A program made the position numbers and the translations under genes. The notes beneath the pieces were generated by a model. It was not told where the DNA came from and did no database searches. It was given only the letters and a program-made list of their open reading frames with translations. From a virus, in IMG/VR virus record IMGVR_UViG_3300033571_025403, positions 1-43,842 of that record: a stretch of 43,842 nt of DNA. One strand, 5' to 3'. Each line of letters opens with the position of its first letter. Within the stretch, counting starts at the first letter, position 1. Positions 31,725 to 39,723 of this stretch are shown in pieces.

Positions 31725-33817
31725 TATTGAATCACCTTTCCATCAGCTGTTTTGATTTGGTACTTTGAGGCTGGCTTTTCGCTGGTGGTTTCAGGCGAAG
31801 CCCCAGTTTCGCCCTTTGCATTCGGTACTGTGATTTTGTACTTTGAGGGCGGCGTTGGCGAAAGTGAAGACTTCATATTCAAGTTGAGTTCCCACTTCGA
31901 GGTATCGGGAATATCGAGTATTTTTGGCTGGGCCCCATAGTACACAGCATTTCGATTGAAGGAATCAAGGTTCGGCTGCATTCTCTTCACCTTGTTCTCA
32001 ATCATACTCTTCATCAGTTCCTTCACTTTCTCAGGATCTTGCAGGGTCGAAACGTCGCCGCCAAGAGCCATTCTGATGAACTCTGCGTCTTGCTTGGTCA
32101 TCACACCAGGACCAACAATATCGATCCTGAAGAGTCCAACAAGCGTTTCAAGGTCACCTCTGGCCAACGCAAGATTGAGCTGTTCTTCCGTCAACTTAAG
32201 CCCGTTTTCTCTACCACCGATGAGTGTCTTGAAGTTTGACGCAATTTCATCGAACCAGCGCTGGAAACCAACATTGGTCTTTCCAATCCTTTGCACATAC
32301 CTGTCAATCTTCTGAAGGCCAATTTCATCCTCCGTAAGGGTATTTGCAAGTTTGTCAAATTGAGCCTGAGAAAGCGGGGCAGCCGCACCCGCCGTGGAGG
32401 GCACAGCAGTGGCCGGAACGGGTTTCAAGCCACCAAGTCCATCCGGCTCGTAGAACTGTCCAGTTCTGGGATCATAACTAGCTGGAATCTTCCTTCCCGT
32501 CGCCGGATCAATCATCTGGTATTGCTGGAAACTTCTCGAACTTGCACCCGCAGCCGCACTGCTCCGGGCAAGCAAAGCCTCGCCAAGATTCTCCGCGAAC
32601 TCTCTCTTATTCCCACCAGCCTTCGCCAGCGCCCCAATAATAAGCCTGTTTCTTTCGCCCGGCTCGAGAGTGTTGAGTGTTTGCAGAATTGCGTTCTTTG
32701 AGACCTTTCCATCCGGCCCTTGGAGCGGAATCGGAACTGGTCCCCCTGCGGCGGGAGGAGGTGCTTGAGTTTGCGGGGAAGCACCAGGCGCAGCAGACGT
32801 GGGGGACGTTCCCTGTTGCGCCACCGCAGGGGGGCTCGGAGGGGCTGCCTGTGGGGGCAGTCCCAAACTTTTACCTGGAGTCGATGAGAAAAATCCGAGG
32901 TTTTGTGGGGGTGCGGAAGCCTGTGCTGCTTTCGGTGCCCACGCACCCGCGGAAATCGACCTGTCAATGTAATCGTATGCCTGACCCATTGTCTTATTTT
33001 TGAGCCAGGGATTATCGTTCAGAATTGCAGAACTGAGTGCCATGCTTGTGGGGGTGTCAGGACTCTGCATTGCGAGCCGCACGAAGTTCGGACCGCCGCG
33101 CCAACCAAGAAGGTGTGTCGCGTACATATTCGCGTCGTTGACTGGAAGTCCACCCATCTGCAGTGCGGCAGCACTTCTCCTATCATACTCCGCGATGCGG
33201 GCGTCCTCTTTCTCCTGCGACCGATCAAGGGAACTCAACCCGAGCGCGGTGTCGAGCACTTTCCGCGTGTCATCCGAGAACTGATAAACACCAGACACTT
33301 TTGGATTGAGAGGATTCGTTGTAATCTTCCCGCCGGCAGACTCGAGTCCCTTAAGTCTTGTGTGGTAGGGAGTTGAGGGGGTTGCAATTGTTCCCCCTGC
33401 CGAGGCACCGTCTGGCCCTTTTACGTTGAGGGCAGAAGGCTCTCCAGTGGGATTTATGTAAAAATCCTTTGCAAAATCTTCCCCCCAGGTAGTCTTATCG
33501 TTAAACTCCTGAAATTCCTTTTTCTTCTGCTGACCTTCAAGAAACTTAACCTGCGCCGCTTCCTCGTCCGAGCGGAACTGGGCAAAGTCACCCACAGTTC
33601 CTGCAAGAATCTGGCCGAAGTCACGAGGTTGGTTCGAGGGTCCCGAACGGGCAAGAAGACTCATGCCGATGCGAAAGAGCGGATTGGCAAGCAATCCACC
33701 CTGCTCACCCGTCATAGGATCGCGCTTTGGAAACAGCCTGTCGAAAAGCCCCGGAGCGTCAGGCTCCGGTTCCGGTGTCGGAAATGTCTGCACCTGATTC
33801 AAGGGTCTAACAGGCAT
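31724..33817 (-). CDS. virion transglycosylase-like protein, 697 aa
   Basis: Residues about 150-280 look like a lytic transglycosylase-like domain: GLESAGGKITTNP with E159 as the probable catalytic acid, then VSGVYQFSDDTRKVLD, MYATHLLGWRGGPNF and NPWLKNKTMGQAYDYI. This is the usual order in phage peptidoglycan-cleaving virion proteins. The middle (about 280-370) is Pro/Ala/Ser-rich and disordered. The C-terminal part is helical. It may be injected with the genome and locally open peptidoglycan. Confidence 0.78.
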   Translation of the reverse strand: MPVRPLNQVQTFPTPEPEPDAPGLFDRLFPKRDPMTGEQGGLLANPLFRIGMSLLARSGPSNQPRDFGQILAGTVGDFAQFRSDEEAAQVKFLEGQQKKKEFQEFNDKTTWGEDFAKDFYINPTGEPSALNVKGPDGASAGGTIATPSTPYHTRLKGLESAGGKITTNPLNPKVSGVYQFSDDTRKVLDTALGLSSLDRSQEKEDARIAEYDRRSAAALQMGGLPVNDANMYATHLLGWRGGPNFVRLAMQSPDTPTSMALSSAILNDNPWLKNKTMGQAYDYIDRSISAGAWAPKAAQASAPPQNLGFFSSTPGKSLGLPPQAAPPSPPAVAQQGTSPTSAAPGASPQTQAPPPAAGGPVPIPLQGPDGKVSKNAILQTLNTLEPGERNRLIIGALAKAGGNKREFAENLGEALLARSSAAAGASSRSFQQYQMIDPATGRKIPASYDPRTGQFYEPDGLGGLKPVPATAVPSTAGAAAPLSQAQFDKLANTLTEDEIGLQKIDRYVQRIGKTNVGFQRWFDEIASNFKTLIGGRENGLKLTEEQLNLALARGDLETLVGLFRIDIVGPGVMTKQDAEFIRMALGGDVSTLQDPEKVKELMKSMIENKVKRMQPNLDSFNRNAVYYGAQPKILDIPDTSKWELNLNMKSSLSPTPPSKYKITVPNAKGETGASPETTSEKPASKYQIKTADGKVIQ

Positions 33818-33830
33818 TTTTAGTCTCCAA

Positions 33831-34211
33831 TCACAGCACTCGGTTTAACCCAAGCTGTTGGGCCAAAGCAACAAGTTGTGGCATGCCCCCGCCCGCGGGC
33901 ATTCCACCTCCACCGCCCGGCTGGAACGGGGCAATAGTTGGTCCTTGCGGACCCTGCTGCTGCTGCATGGCTTGATTGATAAGGCCAATGCCGGTTTCCC
34001 GCATTTTATCCTTATCCATTTTCCCAAAGAGTCGGCCAAGCACGCCTGGCTTGGAATCGTTGATTCCACTGAGCAACTTTTGGTTTACTTCATTCTTGAG
34101 AAAATCCATGGGGATTTTGCCAGGAATCGGTGGCTTCATCATCGATGCGGCCTGCATACCAGCCTGCCCTGCCGCGGGACCAAAACCTGCAAACATTTTT
34201 CCAAATGACAT
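33831..34211 (-). CDS. small virion protein, 126 aa
   Basis: The N-terminus MSFGKMFAGFGPAAGQAG is Gly/Ala/Met rich. A helical middle is followed by a Gln tract (MQQQQGPQGP) and a Gly/Pro stretch (GGGGGMPAGGGMPQL). The gene lies between two internal virion protein genes. It may be an internal or collar protein, but no homologous family is recognised. Confidence 0.55.
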   Translation of the reverse strand: MSFGKMFAGFGPAAGQAGMQAASMMKPPIPGKIPMDFLKNEVNQKLLSGINDSKPGVLGRLFGKMDKDKMRETGIGLINQAMQQQQGPQGPTIAPFQPGGGGGMPAGGGMPQLVALAQQLGLNRVL

Positions 34212-34223
34212 CAGAGTATCCTC

Positions 34224-35243
34224 TCAATCCTTAAGTTTTTCTTCAAGCACTTCCACTTTTTTCACAAGGGCGTGAACGGCAGCACAGAGCGCACCGATAA
34301 GCTGTGGCATGGGAATAACCCTGCCATCGCCACCAAAGATCTCCGCAAAGTTTTCCGCCATCGGCCCGATGCGCTCACCAGGCATCCCAAGCTCTTCCTT
34401 GTAGTTGTAGGTGTAACTTGGAAGGTTGCCGAAGTCCTTGAGAATCTGTGCGGAATCGACAGGTTGAATATTTTCCTTGAGGGTTGAGGCACTGAAGAAC
34501 GACGCAATGGTTGCGGCAGTACCAAGGACCTGACCAAAGGTATTACTCTGGGATCCAGGCTGTGTTCCGGTCTGCGTACCGCCCATTTGCCCAGCAGGGT
34601 TAATCAGTCCCGCAAGTTGCTGAAGTCTTGCATAAGGTGCGTTCTGGTAGAAATTATACCTATTCATCGAATCCTGCAGATCTTTCGCCGCCTGCCCTTC
34701 ATAACTCTGGCCGACTTGCGCCAAGCGCTGTGCGTCGTTGTAATCTGCCTGGGCCAGTTCCGGGGCGAAGAGCATACCCTGCATCTGCCGTGCGCGTTCA
34801 TTCTCAAAGTTCCCGCCGTAAATCTGCGTTGCGAGATCCCCGAGATTCTGCGCCATTGCACCCTGATGCATACTACTCCCATAGGTGCCGCCCTGATTAA
34901 ACTGCGTGTCGAGCGCACCGCGAACCTTTCCAGCTGCAAGATCGAATGTGCGGTCAAGGTACGGATTGGCGTTAAGGAAATCCCCGCGGAGGGTTGACGC
35001 GAGAAGATCATTCGCACCCCGCTGGACTTCCGAGCCCCGCATCGCACGATCGGCTTGCATCCCCAGCGCCTGCGTTGTGAAGGGGGAAAAGGGAACAACT
35101 GTCGAGCCGGGGAAAGGATCTCGCCCGTAGGACGAATTGTACCACGTCGAGGCATCGTTAAGTGCCGCCTTGAGAAAAGGTTGCGCAGGACCCCAGGGTT
35201 CGTTCGTCTGCGTTGAAGTTTGCGTCTTTTTTCCTTTGGACAT
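34224..35243 (-). CDS. virion protein with C-terminal S74 chaperone domain, 339 aa
   Basis: ATG 35243 with GGAG upstream is the likely start; the longer frame to 35366 runs through the neighbouring gene. The body (about 1-240) is helical and Gln/Ala-rich, similar to other podophage tail proteins. Residues about 251-339 form an intramolecular chaperone/Peptidase S74-like domain: SASTLKENIQPV with S251 and K256 (S-x4-K dyad), YTYNYKEEL, and IGPMAENFAEIF. These domains trimerise the host protein and then cut themselves off. Unusual on a non-fibre-like protein. Confidence 0.7.
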   Translation of the reverse strand: MSKGKKTQTSTQTNEPWGPAQPFLKAALNDASTWYNSSYGRDPFPGSTVVPFSPFTTQALGMQADRAMRGSEVQRGANDLLASTLRGDFLNANPYLDRTFDLAAGKVRGALDTQFNQGGTYGSSMHQGAMAQNLGDLATQIYGGNFENERARQMQGMLFAPELAQADYNDAQRLAQVGQSYEGQAAKDLQDSMNRYNFYQNAPYARLQQLAGLINPAGQMGGTQTGTQPGSQSNTFGQVLGTAATIASFFSASTLKENIQPVDSAQILKDFGNLPSYTYNYKEELGMPGERIGPMAENFAEIFGGDGRVIPMPQLIGALCAAVHALVKKVEVLEEKLKD

Positions 35244-35244
35244 C

Positions 35245-35718
35245 TTAAAGCTCCATTTCAAAAAGCACGCCGTGCTCTTTAAATCCGTACTTGTTAATCC
35301 AACCTCGACGCCCACCACCGCCGAGTTTTGTGCAGCCGGAATGGCGCGCCCACGCCTTAAGCACATCCATCATTTCATCAAGCCACTTACGGCCCTTGTG
35401 CTGCGCACCGCCGGTCCAGTGAATATCCCCTACACGCGCGCGGGGATACTGTACGATGGAAGTGATGCAAAATCCAATAATCTCGTTTTCATCGATAGCC
35501 AGCCAAAGAATCATGGTTTTGTCGGCAACCATAGCCTTTATATCATCCGGACCGAAAAAATCAGGCCCATACGCCAAAGCCTTGATTAGCCAAGGCTCCA
35601 CAACGGGCCACACAACGGGAAGGTGATCCGGGTGACAGGGAACGCAGTCTACCCCTTCACGTCTTTCCCGTTCAACGTGAGAGTCCGAAAATTTCGCGGA
35701 GTCGGCTGTAAGGGTCAT
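35245..35718 (-). CDS. GNAT-like acetyltransferase, 157 aa
   Basis: ATG 35718 has AGGAAAAAG upstream and is preferred over the start at 35832. Residues about 70-100 show TMILWLAIDENEIIGFCITS and 105-150 a strand-helix order with GDIHWTGGAQHKGRKWLDEMM, fitting a GNAT fold, where GGAQHKGRKW would be the acetyl-CoA loop region. It sits between virion genes. It may modify a virion or host protein. The match is by pattern only. Confidence 0.55.
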   Translation of the reverse strand: MTLTADSAKFSDSHVERERREGVDCVPCHPDHLPVVWPVVEPWLIKALAYGPDFFGPDDIKAMVADKTMILWLAIDENEIIGFCITSIVQYPRARVGDIHWTGGAQHKGRKWLDEMMDVLKAWARHSGCTKLGGGGRRGWINKYGFKEHGVLFEMEL

Positions 35719-36046
35719 TTCTTTTTCCTGTTTCAGTTTGCGGTTTCTTTTGAACATTTGTACCACCTGACGGCGGCACACCATACAAACCAGGAGATTC
35801 AATTTGCGGAGAAATTTGCGGACTCGAGCCACTCAAAAGCTCTGCAAGTTGGGGGAAGCGTGCAAGAATGTCATTAGGCATCAAGGCACCCATACCGGGA
35901 ACCATGAAGTTACCATTCTCCCAATAGTTCTGCTTTGGCACAACTGGGAACCTTCCTTCGCTTGGGTAGGGTGTGATGCCTGACACAAAATTCCCGTTGG
36001 CATCAAGTCCAGTTGTTTGCGTTTGCTGTTTTGCAGTTTTGCTCAT
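35672..36046 (-). CDS. hypothetical virion-region protein, 124 aa
   Basis: A Gln/Thr/Pro/Gly-rich protein, starting MSKTAKQQTQTTGLDANGN with an aromatic, Pro-rich middle (PYPSEGRFPVVPKQNYWEN). It ends KRNDPYSRLREIFGLSR. Its 3' end overlaps the acetyltransferase start by 47 bases. Probably structural or assembly-related; unassigned. Confidence 0.55.
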   Translation of the reverse strand: MSKTAKQQTQTTGLDANGNFVSGITPYPSEGRFPVVPKQNYWENGNFMVPGMGALMPNDILARFPQLAELLSGSSPQISPQIESPGLYGVPPSGGTNVQKKPQTETGKRNDPYSRLREIFGLSR

Positions 36047-36055
36047 TTCACAATC

Positions 36056-36388
36056 CTATCCAATAATCGCAAAGCGAAAGGTTCTATCCGTCTGCGCGTT
36101 GTTGGCATGAGTAATCACAACGCTCCCATTATTTCGACCAGACTCAGAAACAAAAAGTGTTCCATTCCCGAGTTCTGCTGCAGCATTCGCTGTCGTTGGG
36201 CTAAGTACAATTATCGAGCTTATTGAAATCCTATCATCAGTCAAGGTAGAACTTGCCGTGCTTGCGGAGAGGGTGAAAGTTCCAACAACATTGAGTCTTC
36301 CTCGCAGAACCTCATTGAGTGTTGTTGAGACTTTCGTGAGCCATTCTCGCCAGGTGGCGGCTGTAGTTGGAACCGCGGGAAGTGTCAT
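36056..36388 (-). CDS. hypothetical virion-region protein, 110 aa
   Basis: The N-terminal part is helical (TAATWREWLTKVSTTLNEVL). The rest is beta-type with Ser/Thr/Asn and a FTLSASTASSTL phrase that resembles a small beta-domain. It follows the tail hub gene with a four-base overlap. It may be a needle or fibre-adjacent protein; no family recognised. Confidence 0.55.
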   Translation of the reverse strand: MTLPAVPTTAATWREWLTKVSTTLNEVLRGRLNVVGTFTLSASTASSTLTDDRISISSIIVLSPTTANAAAELGNGTLFVSESGRNNGSVVITHANNAQTDRTFRFAIIG

Positions 36389-37881
36389 AGGTCAGAAATC
36401 TCCTCTGCCTCAAACTCCAAACCTTGCAACTGGGACCAAGTCTGATTTGCAGGAATTTTTGTCAAAAACCGCATATGCCTATTGTTGACCCTAATTGGAA
36501 CCTCTTGATTCCTGTTGAGTCCGCGGTAGGAGGTGTAAGTTACGTTTTCGTTCTCAGTCTTCCTGTGCCCAATGGCAGCAGTAATTGTTGCGCTGTTGCC
36601 GGAAAGAAGAGGTCTAATTGCTCCGGAGAGCAACCGGGGACTTCCCACATCTGTATCTCCGGTTTCGGCGATGGCCTCAAGGTTTGCCCCGGAAAAAGTT
36701 CCAGCTCGATTGGAACTGTCGAAAGCGGAGAGAACTGCTTTTCCATCGCCCTGCCAAAATCGTGAATCGAAACTTGTGGTGATAGAATCTGTGGTGCCAA
36801 AGGCATCAAGATCCTCCAAGGAGTATCCGACAGATCCGAGACGAACCAAGGTTTGAATATCGCAAATGGTGGGCGGTGCCCACTTCTTCGAAATGAAATT
36901 GTACAGGAAAAGCCTGTCTGGATTCCCGCTGGAACCAGCGGAAGGATAGGCCACAATGTAAAGTTTGTTTATCGGATCGACAACTCCAACCACACGGTCG
37001 AGCCGGACAGGGTTAACATCGCGGTAGAAGAACTCATCCACCTGCCCTGCGCCAATGGGAATGCTCTGCGCGCCGTCGTTGATATAAAAGCCATCCTCAC
37101 CAAGGTAAAAAACCAACCCACCATACCCTACAACACTTTGCGGTGCGGGTGTCCCGCGAGCACCATCGAGTGGCTGGAAGTCAAAGATTGCAGGCGACCC
37201 CACATACACGCACCGGGAAAGCTGGCGCTCCTGCAAAATCACCGCATCGACGGAGCCAACCCTTGGAATAATCCGCTGAATGGCACCGCCAAGACCTGAG
37301 ATATTCACCCGACCACTTTGCACAGCCGCTGCCGCGGAAGTTCCAGGTGTGGGCCAGTTCGTCGGATCGGAAATGGCGGACCACCAAAGCCCATCTGGCT
37401 GCCGCCCATAGGTTCCATCATTCGTGTTGCCGCACATCAAAAAGTTTGAAACAACTGCAATATGTTTTGCCTTGGGGGCACCAGCAGAAAGATCGCCAAA
37501 GATCGACGAGACGCCCATATTGTAGGCCTGAATCGGGTCGTCAAAATCTGTCGCAATCACCCTACTTCCAAATTGCACAAACTCCCAAACTTCATCCGAG
37601 GCACAGGTGTAACCGCCAACCTTCTTCACATCCGAAAAACTCATACCACTTGCAAGGCGAAAGAGTGCGGAGGCTGTTCCCGCCCACAGCGCAGTATTAC
37701 CCACATTGTCGATGGAGTAGAAGGCACCCTGACACCGCGCAGGGAGTGCGGTGTAGTTTGGACTGAACGCCGCGACAGGACCAAAGGTGCCAGTTGTTTT
37801 GGGCATAAGATTTTGCCCGCCGACCAGGTTTTCTAATCGCGCGGGCTGATCGGGTGCAAAAGAACCAAATGGAACTTTCAT
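36385..37881 (-). CDS. tail hub/DNA stabilisation protein (P22 gp10-like), 498 aa
   Basis: ATG 37881 overlaps the adaptor stop as ATGA, so I use it rather than the upstream start. MKVPFGSFAPDQPARL, then GPVAAFSPNYTAL and repeated beta phrases (TNWPTPGTSAA, SVVGYGGLVFYLGEDGFYINDG) match tail hub proteins of podophages, which close the portal channel. Size is similar to P22 gp10 (about 470 aa). Position directly after the adaptor supports this. Homology to gp10 is inferred, not proven. Confidence 0.7.
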   Translation of the reverse strand: MKVPFGSFAPDQPARLENLVGGQNLMPKTTGTFGPVAAFSPNYTALPARCQGAFYSIDNVGNTALWAGTASALFRLASGMSFSDVKKVGGYTCASDEVWEFVQFGSRVIATDFDDPIQAYNMGVSSIFGDLSAGAPKAKHIAVVSNFLMCGNTNDGTYGRQPDGLWWSAISDPTNWPTPGTSAAAAVQSGRVNISGLGGAIQRIIPRVGSVDAVILQERQLSRCVYVGSPAIFDFQPLDGARGTPAPQSVVGYGGLVFYLGEDGFYINDGAQSIPIGAGQVDEFFYRDVNPVRLDRVVGVVDPINKLYIVAYPSAGSSGNPDRLFLYNFISKKWAPPTICDIQTLVRLGSVGYSLEDLDAFGTTDSITTSFDSRFWQGDGKAVLSAFDSSNRAGTFSGANLEAIAETGDTDVGSPRLLSGAIRPLLSGNSATITAAIGHRKTENENVTYTSYRGLNRNQEVPIRVNNRHMRFLTKIPANQTWSQLQGLEFEAEEISDL

Positions 37882-38543
37882 GATGTGGTGACTCCAAGCG
37901 TCCTGGTCACAAACGAGGTGCCCGAGAATTGGATGGCCTTCTCTTTCGAATGGATTGCGCCGAGGGCAGAAAGAAAGGCCGATTGGAAGTAGGGAAGGCT
38001 TCGCTCTGCCCCGGTGTAGATGGCGAGGTGGCGCAGTCCCCCATAGAGATAGGCCAAGGGATAGTTTGTGCAAATCCAGTTTTCACCCGCATCGCTCAAT
38101 ACAGGTGGAGTCTGGTAATACGTAATGTCGAGAGTGCTTGTTGCACTTGCACCCGGTCCGACTCGCAGGTTCCCACCCTCAATACAATACGCCTTGGGTG
38201 CATCGAGCGTGTTGGAGGAGAGATACGTTGCGTCAAAAACCTTTGCAGAGGTTAACTCAAGGTCAACCTTCGGGTTGCCGTTGAGTGAGACCTTCTTGAA
38301 CCCAGAGAAACGAACGGGGAGTGGTGTGTATTCGCCAACGAGGGCAAAATTTGGATTATTCACTTCCATTCGGTAGCACTGAAGCGGGCCAATAATTACG
38401 CGACCACCAGCGTCAAAAACTCCATTGAGAATCTCATTCTCAGCCAAGTCAATGAAGAGATCAAGAGTTGCACTTTCAATATCCGTGCGGGCAACCCAGT
38501 CCTGCATCGCCAGGCGAAGACTTGAAAGGTTATTGATCGCCAT
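37878..38543 (-). CDS. head-tail adaptor protein (SU10-like), 221 aa
   Basis: The N-terminus MAINNLSSLRLAMQDWVARTD, then ATLDLFIDLAENEIL, has the helix arrangement of SU10-type adaptor proteins that ring the portal. The rest shows beta phrases (DLELTSAKVFDATYL) and a helix-rich end, ending SFVTRTLGVTTS. It is followed immediately by the tail hub gene, the normal order in this lineage. Adaptor role is well supported by context. Confidence 0.8.
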   Translation of the reverse strand: MAINNLSSLRLAMQDWVARTDIESATLDLFIDLAENEILNGVFDAGGRVIIGPLQCYRMEVNNPNFALVGEYTPLPVRFSGFKKVSLNGNPKVDLELTSAKVFDATYLSSNTLDAPKAYCIEGGNLRVGPGASATSTLDITYYQTPPVLSDAGENWICTNYPLAYLYGGLRHLAIYTGAERSLPYFQSAFLSALGAIHSKEKAIQFSGTSFVTRTLGVTTS

Positions 38544-38544
38544 T

Positions 38545-38898
38545 TTAGGCCTCTCTTATCTTCACCCGACCGCGAGAAGTCCGTACCCAAGCCCATTCGG
38601 GGTCATTCAGAAGTCTTGTGAGCAGCGCTTCGTTTCCGGGCTCAATTGGATTCACCCCGTACATCTGAGTCCAAAGTTCCACAATCTGAAGGGGGATCGA
38701 GGCGACGTGCTTGAAAGCCTTGTCCTTATCCCCGGAATACCCATCCCAGCCCGCATTTTGCAAGGCCTGATTCTGGCGAAGAATGTCCCAAGTTTCCGGT
38801 GCGAAAGTGCGTTTGACGTAGCACTTTCCCGTTTCCGGATCGACGGCGAATTCTTCCTTCACACCAAAGGAGTCATAACCAAGGGGACGAAGTTCCAT
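38545..38898 (-). CDS. hypothetical structural-region protein, 117 aa
   Basis: Acidic to neutral with FGVKEEFAVDPETGKCYVKRTFAPETWDI near the N-terminus and helical stretches after it. The gene starts one base within the preceding stop region and ends near the adaptor. A role in head completion is possible from position. No known family recognised. Confidence 0.55.
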   Translation of the reverse strand: MELRPLGYDSFGVKEEFAVDPETGKCYVKRTFAPETWDILRQNQALQNAGWDGYSGDKDKAFKHVASIPLQIVELWTQMYGVNPIEPGNEALLTRLLNDPEWAWVRTSRGRVKIREA

Positions 38899-39215
38899 TA
38901 GCCGACCTCAAGGGGGGTAATCACAAGCTGAACAGAAGCGGAAAACTGCAGATAGGCGACGTGGGTCATACCCTGCACATTGAGCGTAAGCGGGGCACCC
39001 GCGGTGATTGGGAGGTCACCGGTCGTGGCCGTCACGGTGGAAGAACCAGGCTTCACATACGCGGCACCGGAAAGAACACTCAAAAGCACATACCGTGCCC
39101 TTGCACCATCCGCAGCATTCGGGATGGCAACGTTGGCTGTAGCCGCACCCGTTGCGACTGCGGTACCTGTTGCGACCACAACGAGTTCACCGACTTTGAC
39201 TGCATGTCTTGCCAT
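38898..39215 (-). CDS. decoration-like capsid protein, 105 aa
   Basis: ATG 39215 with GGAG upstream is used, dropping the longer frame. Nearly all beta-type with Val/Ala/Thr-rich strands (LVVVATGTAVATGAATANVAI, PLTLNVQGMTHVAYLQFSAS). Small beta proteins right after the capsid gene often decorate the head. It follows a strong hairpin at 39235. Decoration is a guess from composition and position. Confidence 0.55.
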   Translation of the reverse strand: MARHAVKVGELVVVATGTAVATGAATANVAIPNAADGARARYVLLSVLSGAAYVKPGSSTVTATTGDLPITAGAPLTLNVQGMTHVAYLQFSASVQLVITPLEVG

Positions 39216-39234
39216 TTGTTTTCTCCAAAGAGTA

Positions 39235-39258
39235 TTGGGGGAGGCATCCCTCCCCCAA
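39235..39258 (-). terminator. 10-bp hairpin downstream of the capsid/decoration genes
   Basis: TTGGGGGAGG and CCTCCCCCAA form a perfect 10-bp stem with a four-base loop. On the minus strand it lies three bases after the stop of the 142-aa gene and is followed by TACTCTTTGG, not a strong U-tract. It may attenuate transcription beyond the capsid genes or protect their mRNA. Confidence 0.55.
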
Positions 39259-39261
39259 AAC

Positions 39262-39690
39262 TTAGCGTGGGACCAATGCCACAGTAATTGCACCAGTAGC
39301 TGCTGTCAGCGTGCCAGTAAAGTCGGCTGCGATGGAATCACCAGCGGCAAGGAACAGATCACTCAGCGTAGTGGACAGAGTGAGTACTTGGTTCGTGTTG
39401 ATGGTGCCCTTCAGGTTCGCCGTGCCAGAATGCAGCGCGGTGCCTGAAGTGATAGCCGTGCCTGACGGAACCTTTCGGACTGTCAGCGTTACCGCACCGG
39501 CATCAGTGCCAGCCGTTGTAACACGCACGGTGATACCAACAACCTTCATCGCGCGAGTCGCGGTGAAGTAGACAAGATCAACGGCCGCCGCATTGTAGTG
39601 GTGCGGCGCGAAGATGAAAGCGCCGGTATCCTGGTCTGCACCAGAAAGACCGAGACTTCCATCATCTACGGCGATGAGATTAACTCCCAT
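39262..39690 (-). CDS. decoration/capsid-associated protein, 142 aa
   Basis: Immediately downstream of the major capsid gene with only a short leader between. The protein is beta-type with many Thr/Ala/Val (VGITVRVTTAGTDAG, TLSTTLSDLFLAAGDSIAAD), typical of trimeric decoration proteins or capsid stabilisers. Its start follows the GTATATAC element, so it may have its own promoter. Not a recognised family. Confidence 0.6.
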   Translation of the reverse strand: MGVNLIAVDDGSLGLSGADQDTGAFIFAPHHYNAAAVDLVYFTATRAMKVVGITVRVTTAGTDAGAVTLTVRKVPSGTAITSGTALHSGTANLKGTINTNQVLTLSTTLSDLFLAAGDSIAADFTGTLTAATGAITVALVPR

Positions 39691-39703
39691 GGAATTATTC
39701 CTT

Positions 39704-39723
39704 TCTCAGTTCGTATATACAAT
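39704..39723 (-). promoter_or_regulatory. GTATATAC element between capsid and decoration genes
   Basis: GTATATAC at 39713-39720, flanked on the plus strand by CAGTTC and AATTT. The plus-strand word is nearly the same as the one at 16706. It fills the whole gap between the capsid stop and the next ribosome site. It may be a promoter or operator giving extra transcript of the decoration gene. Confidence 0.4.
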
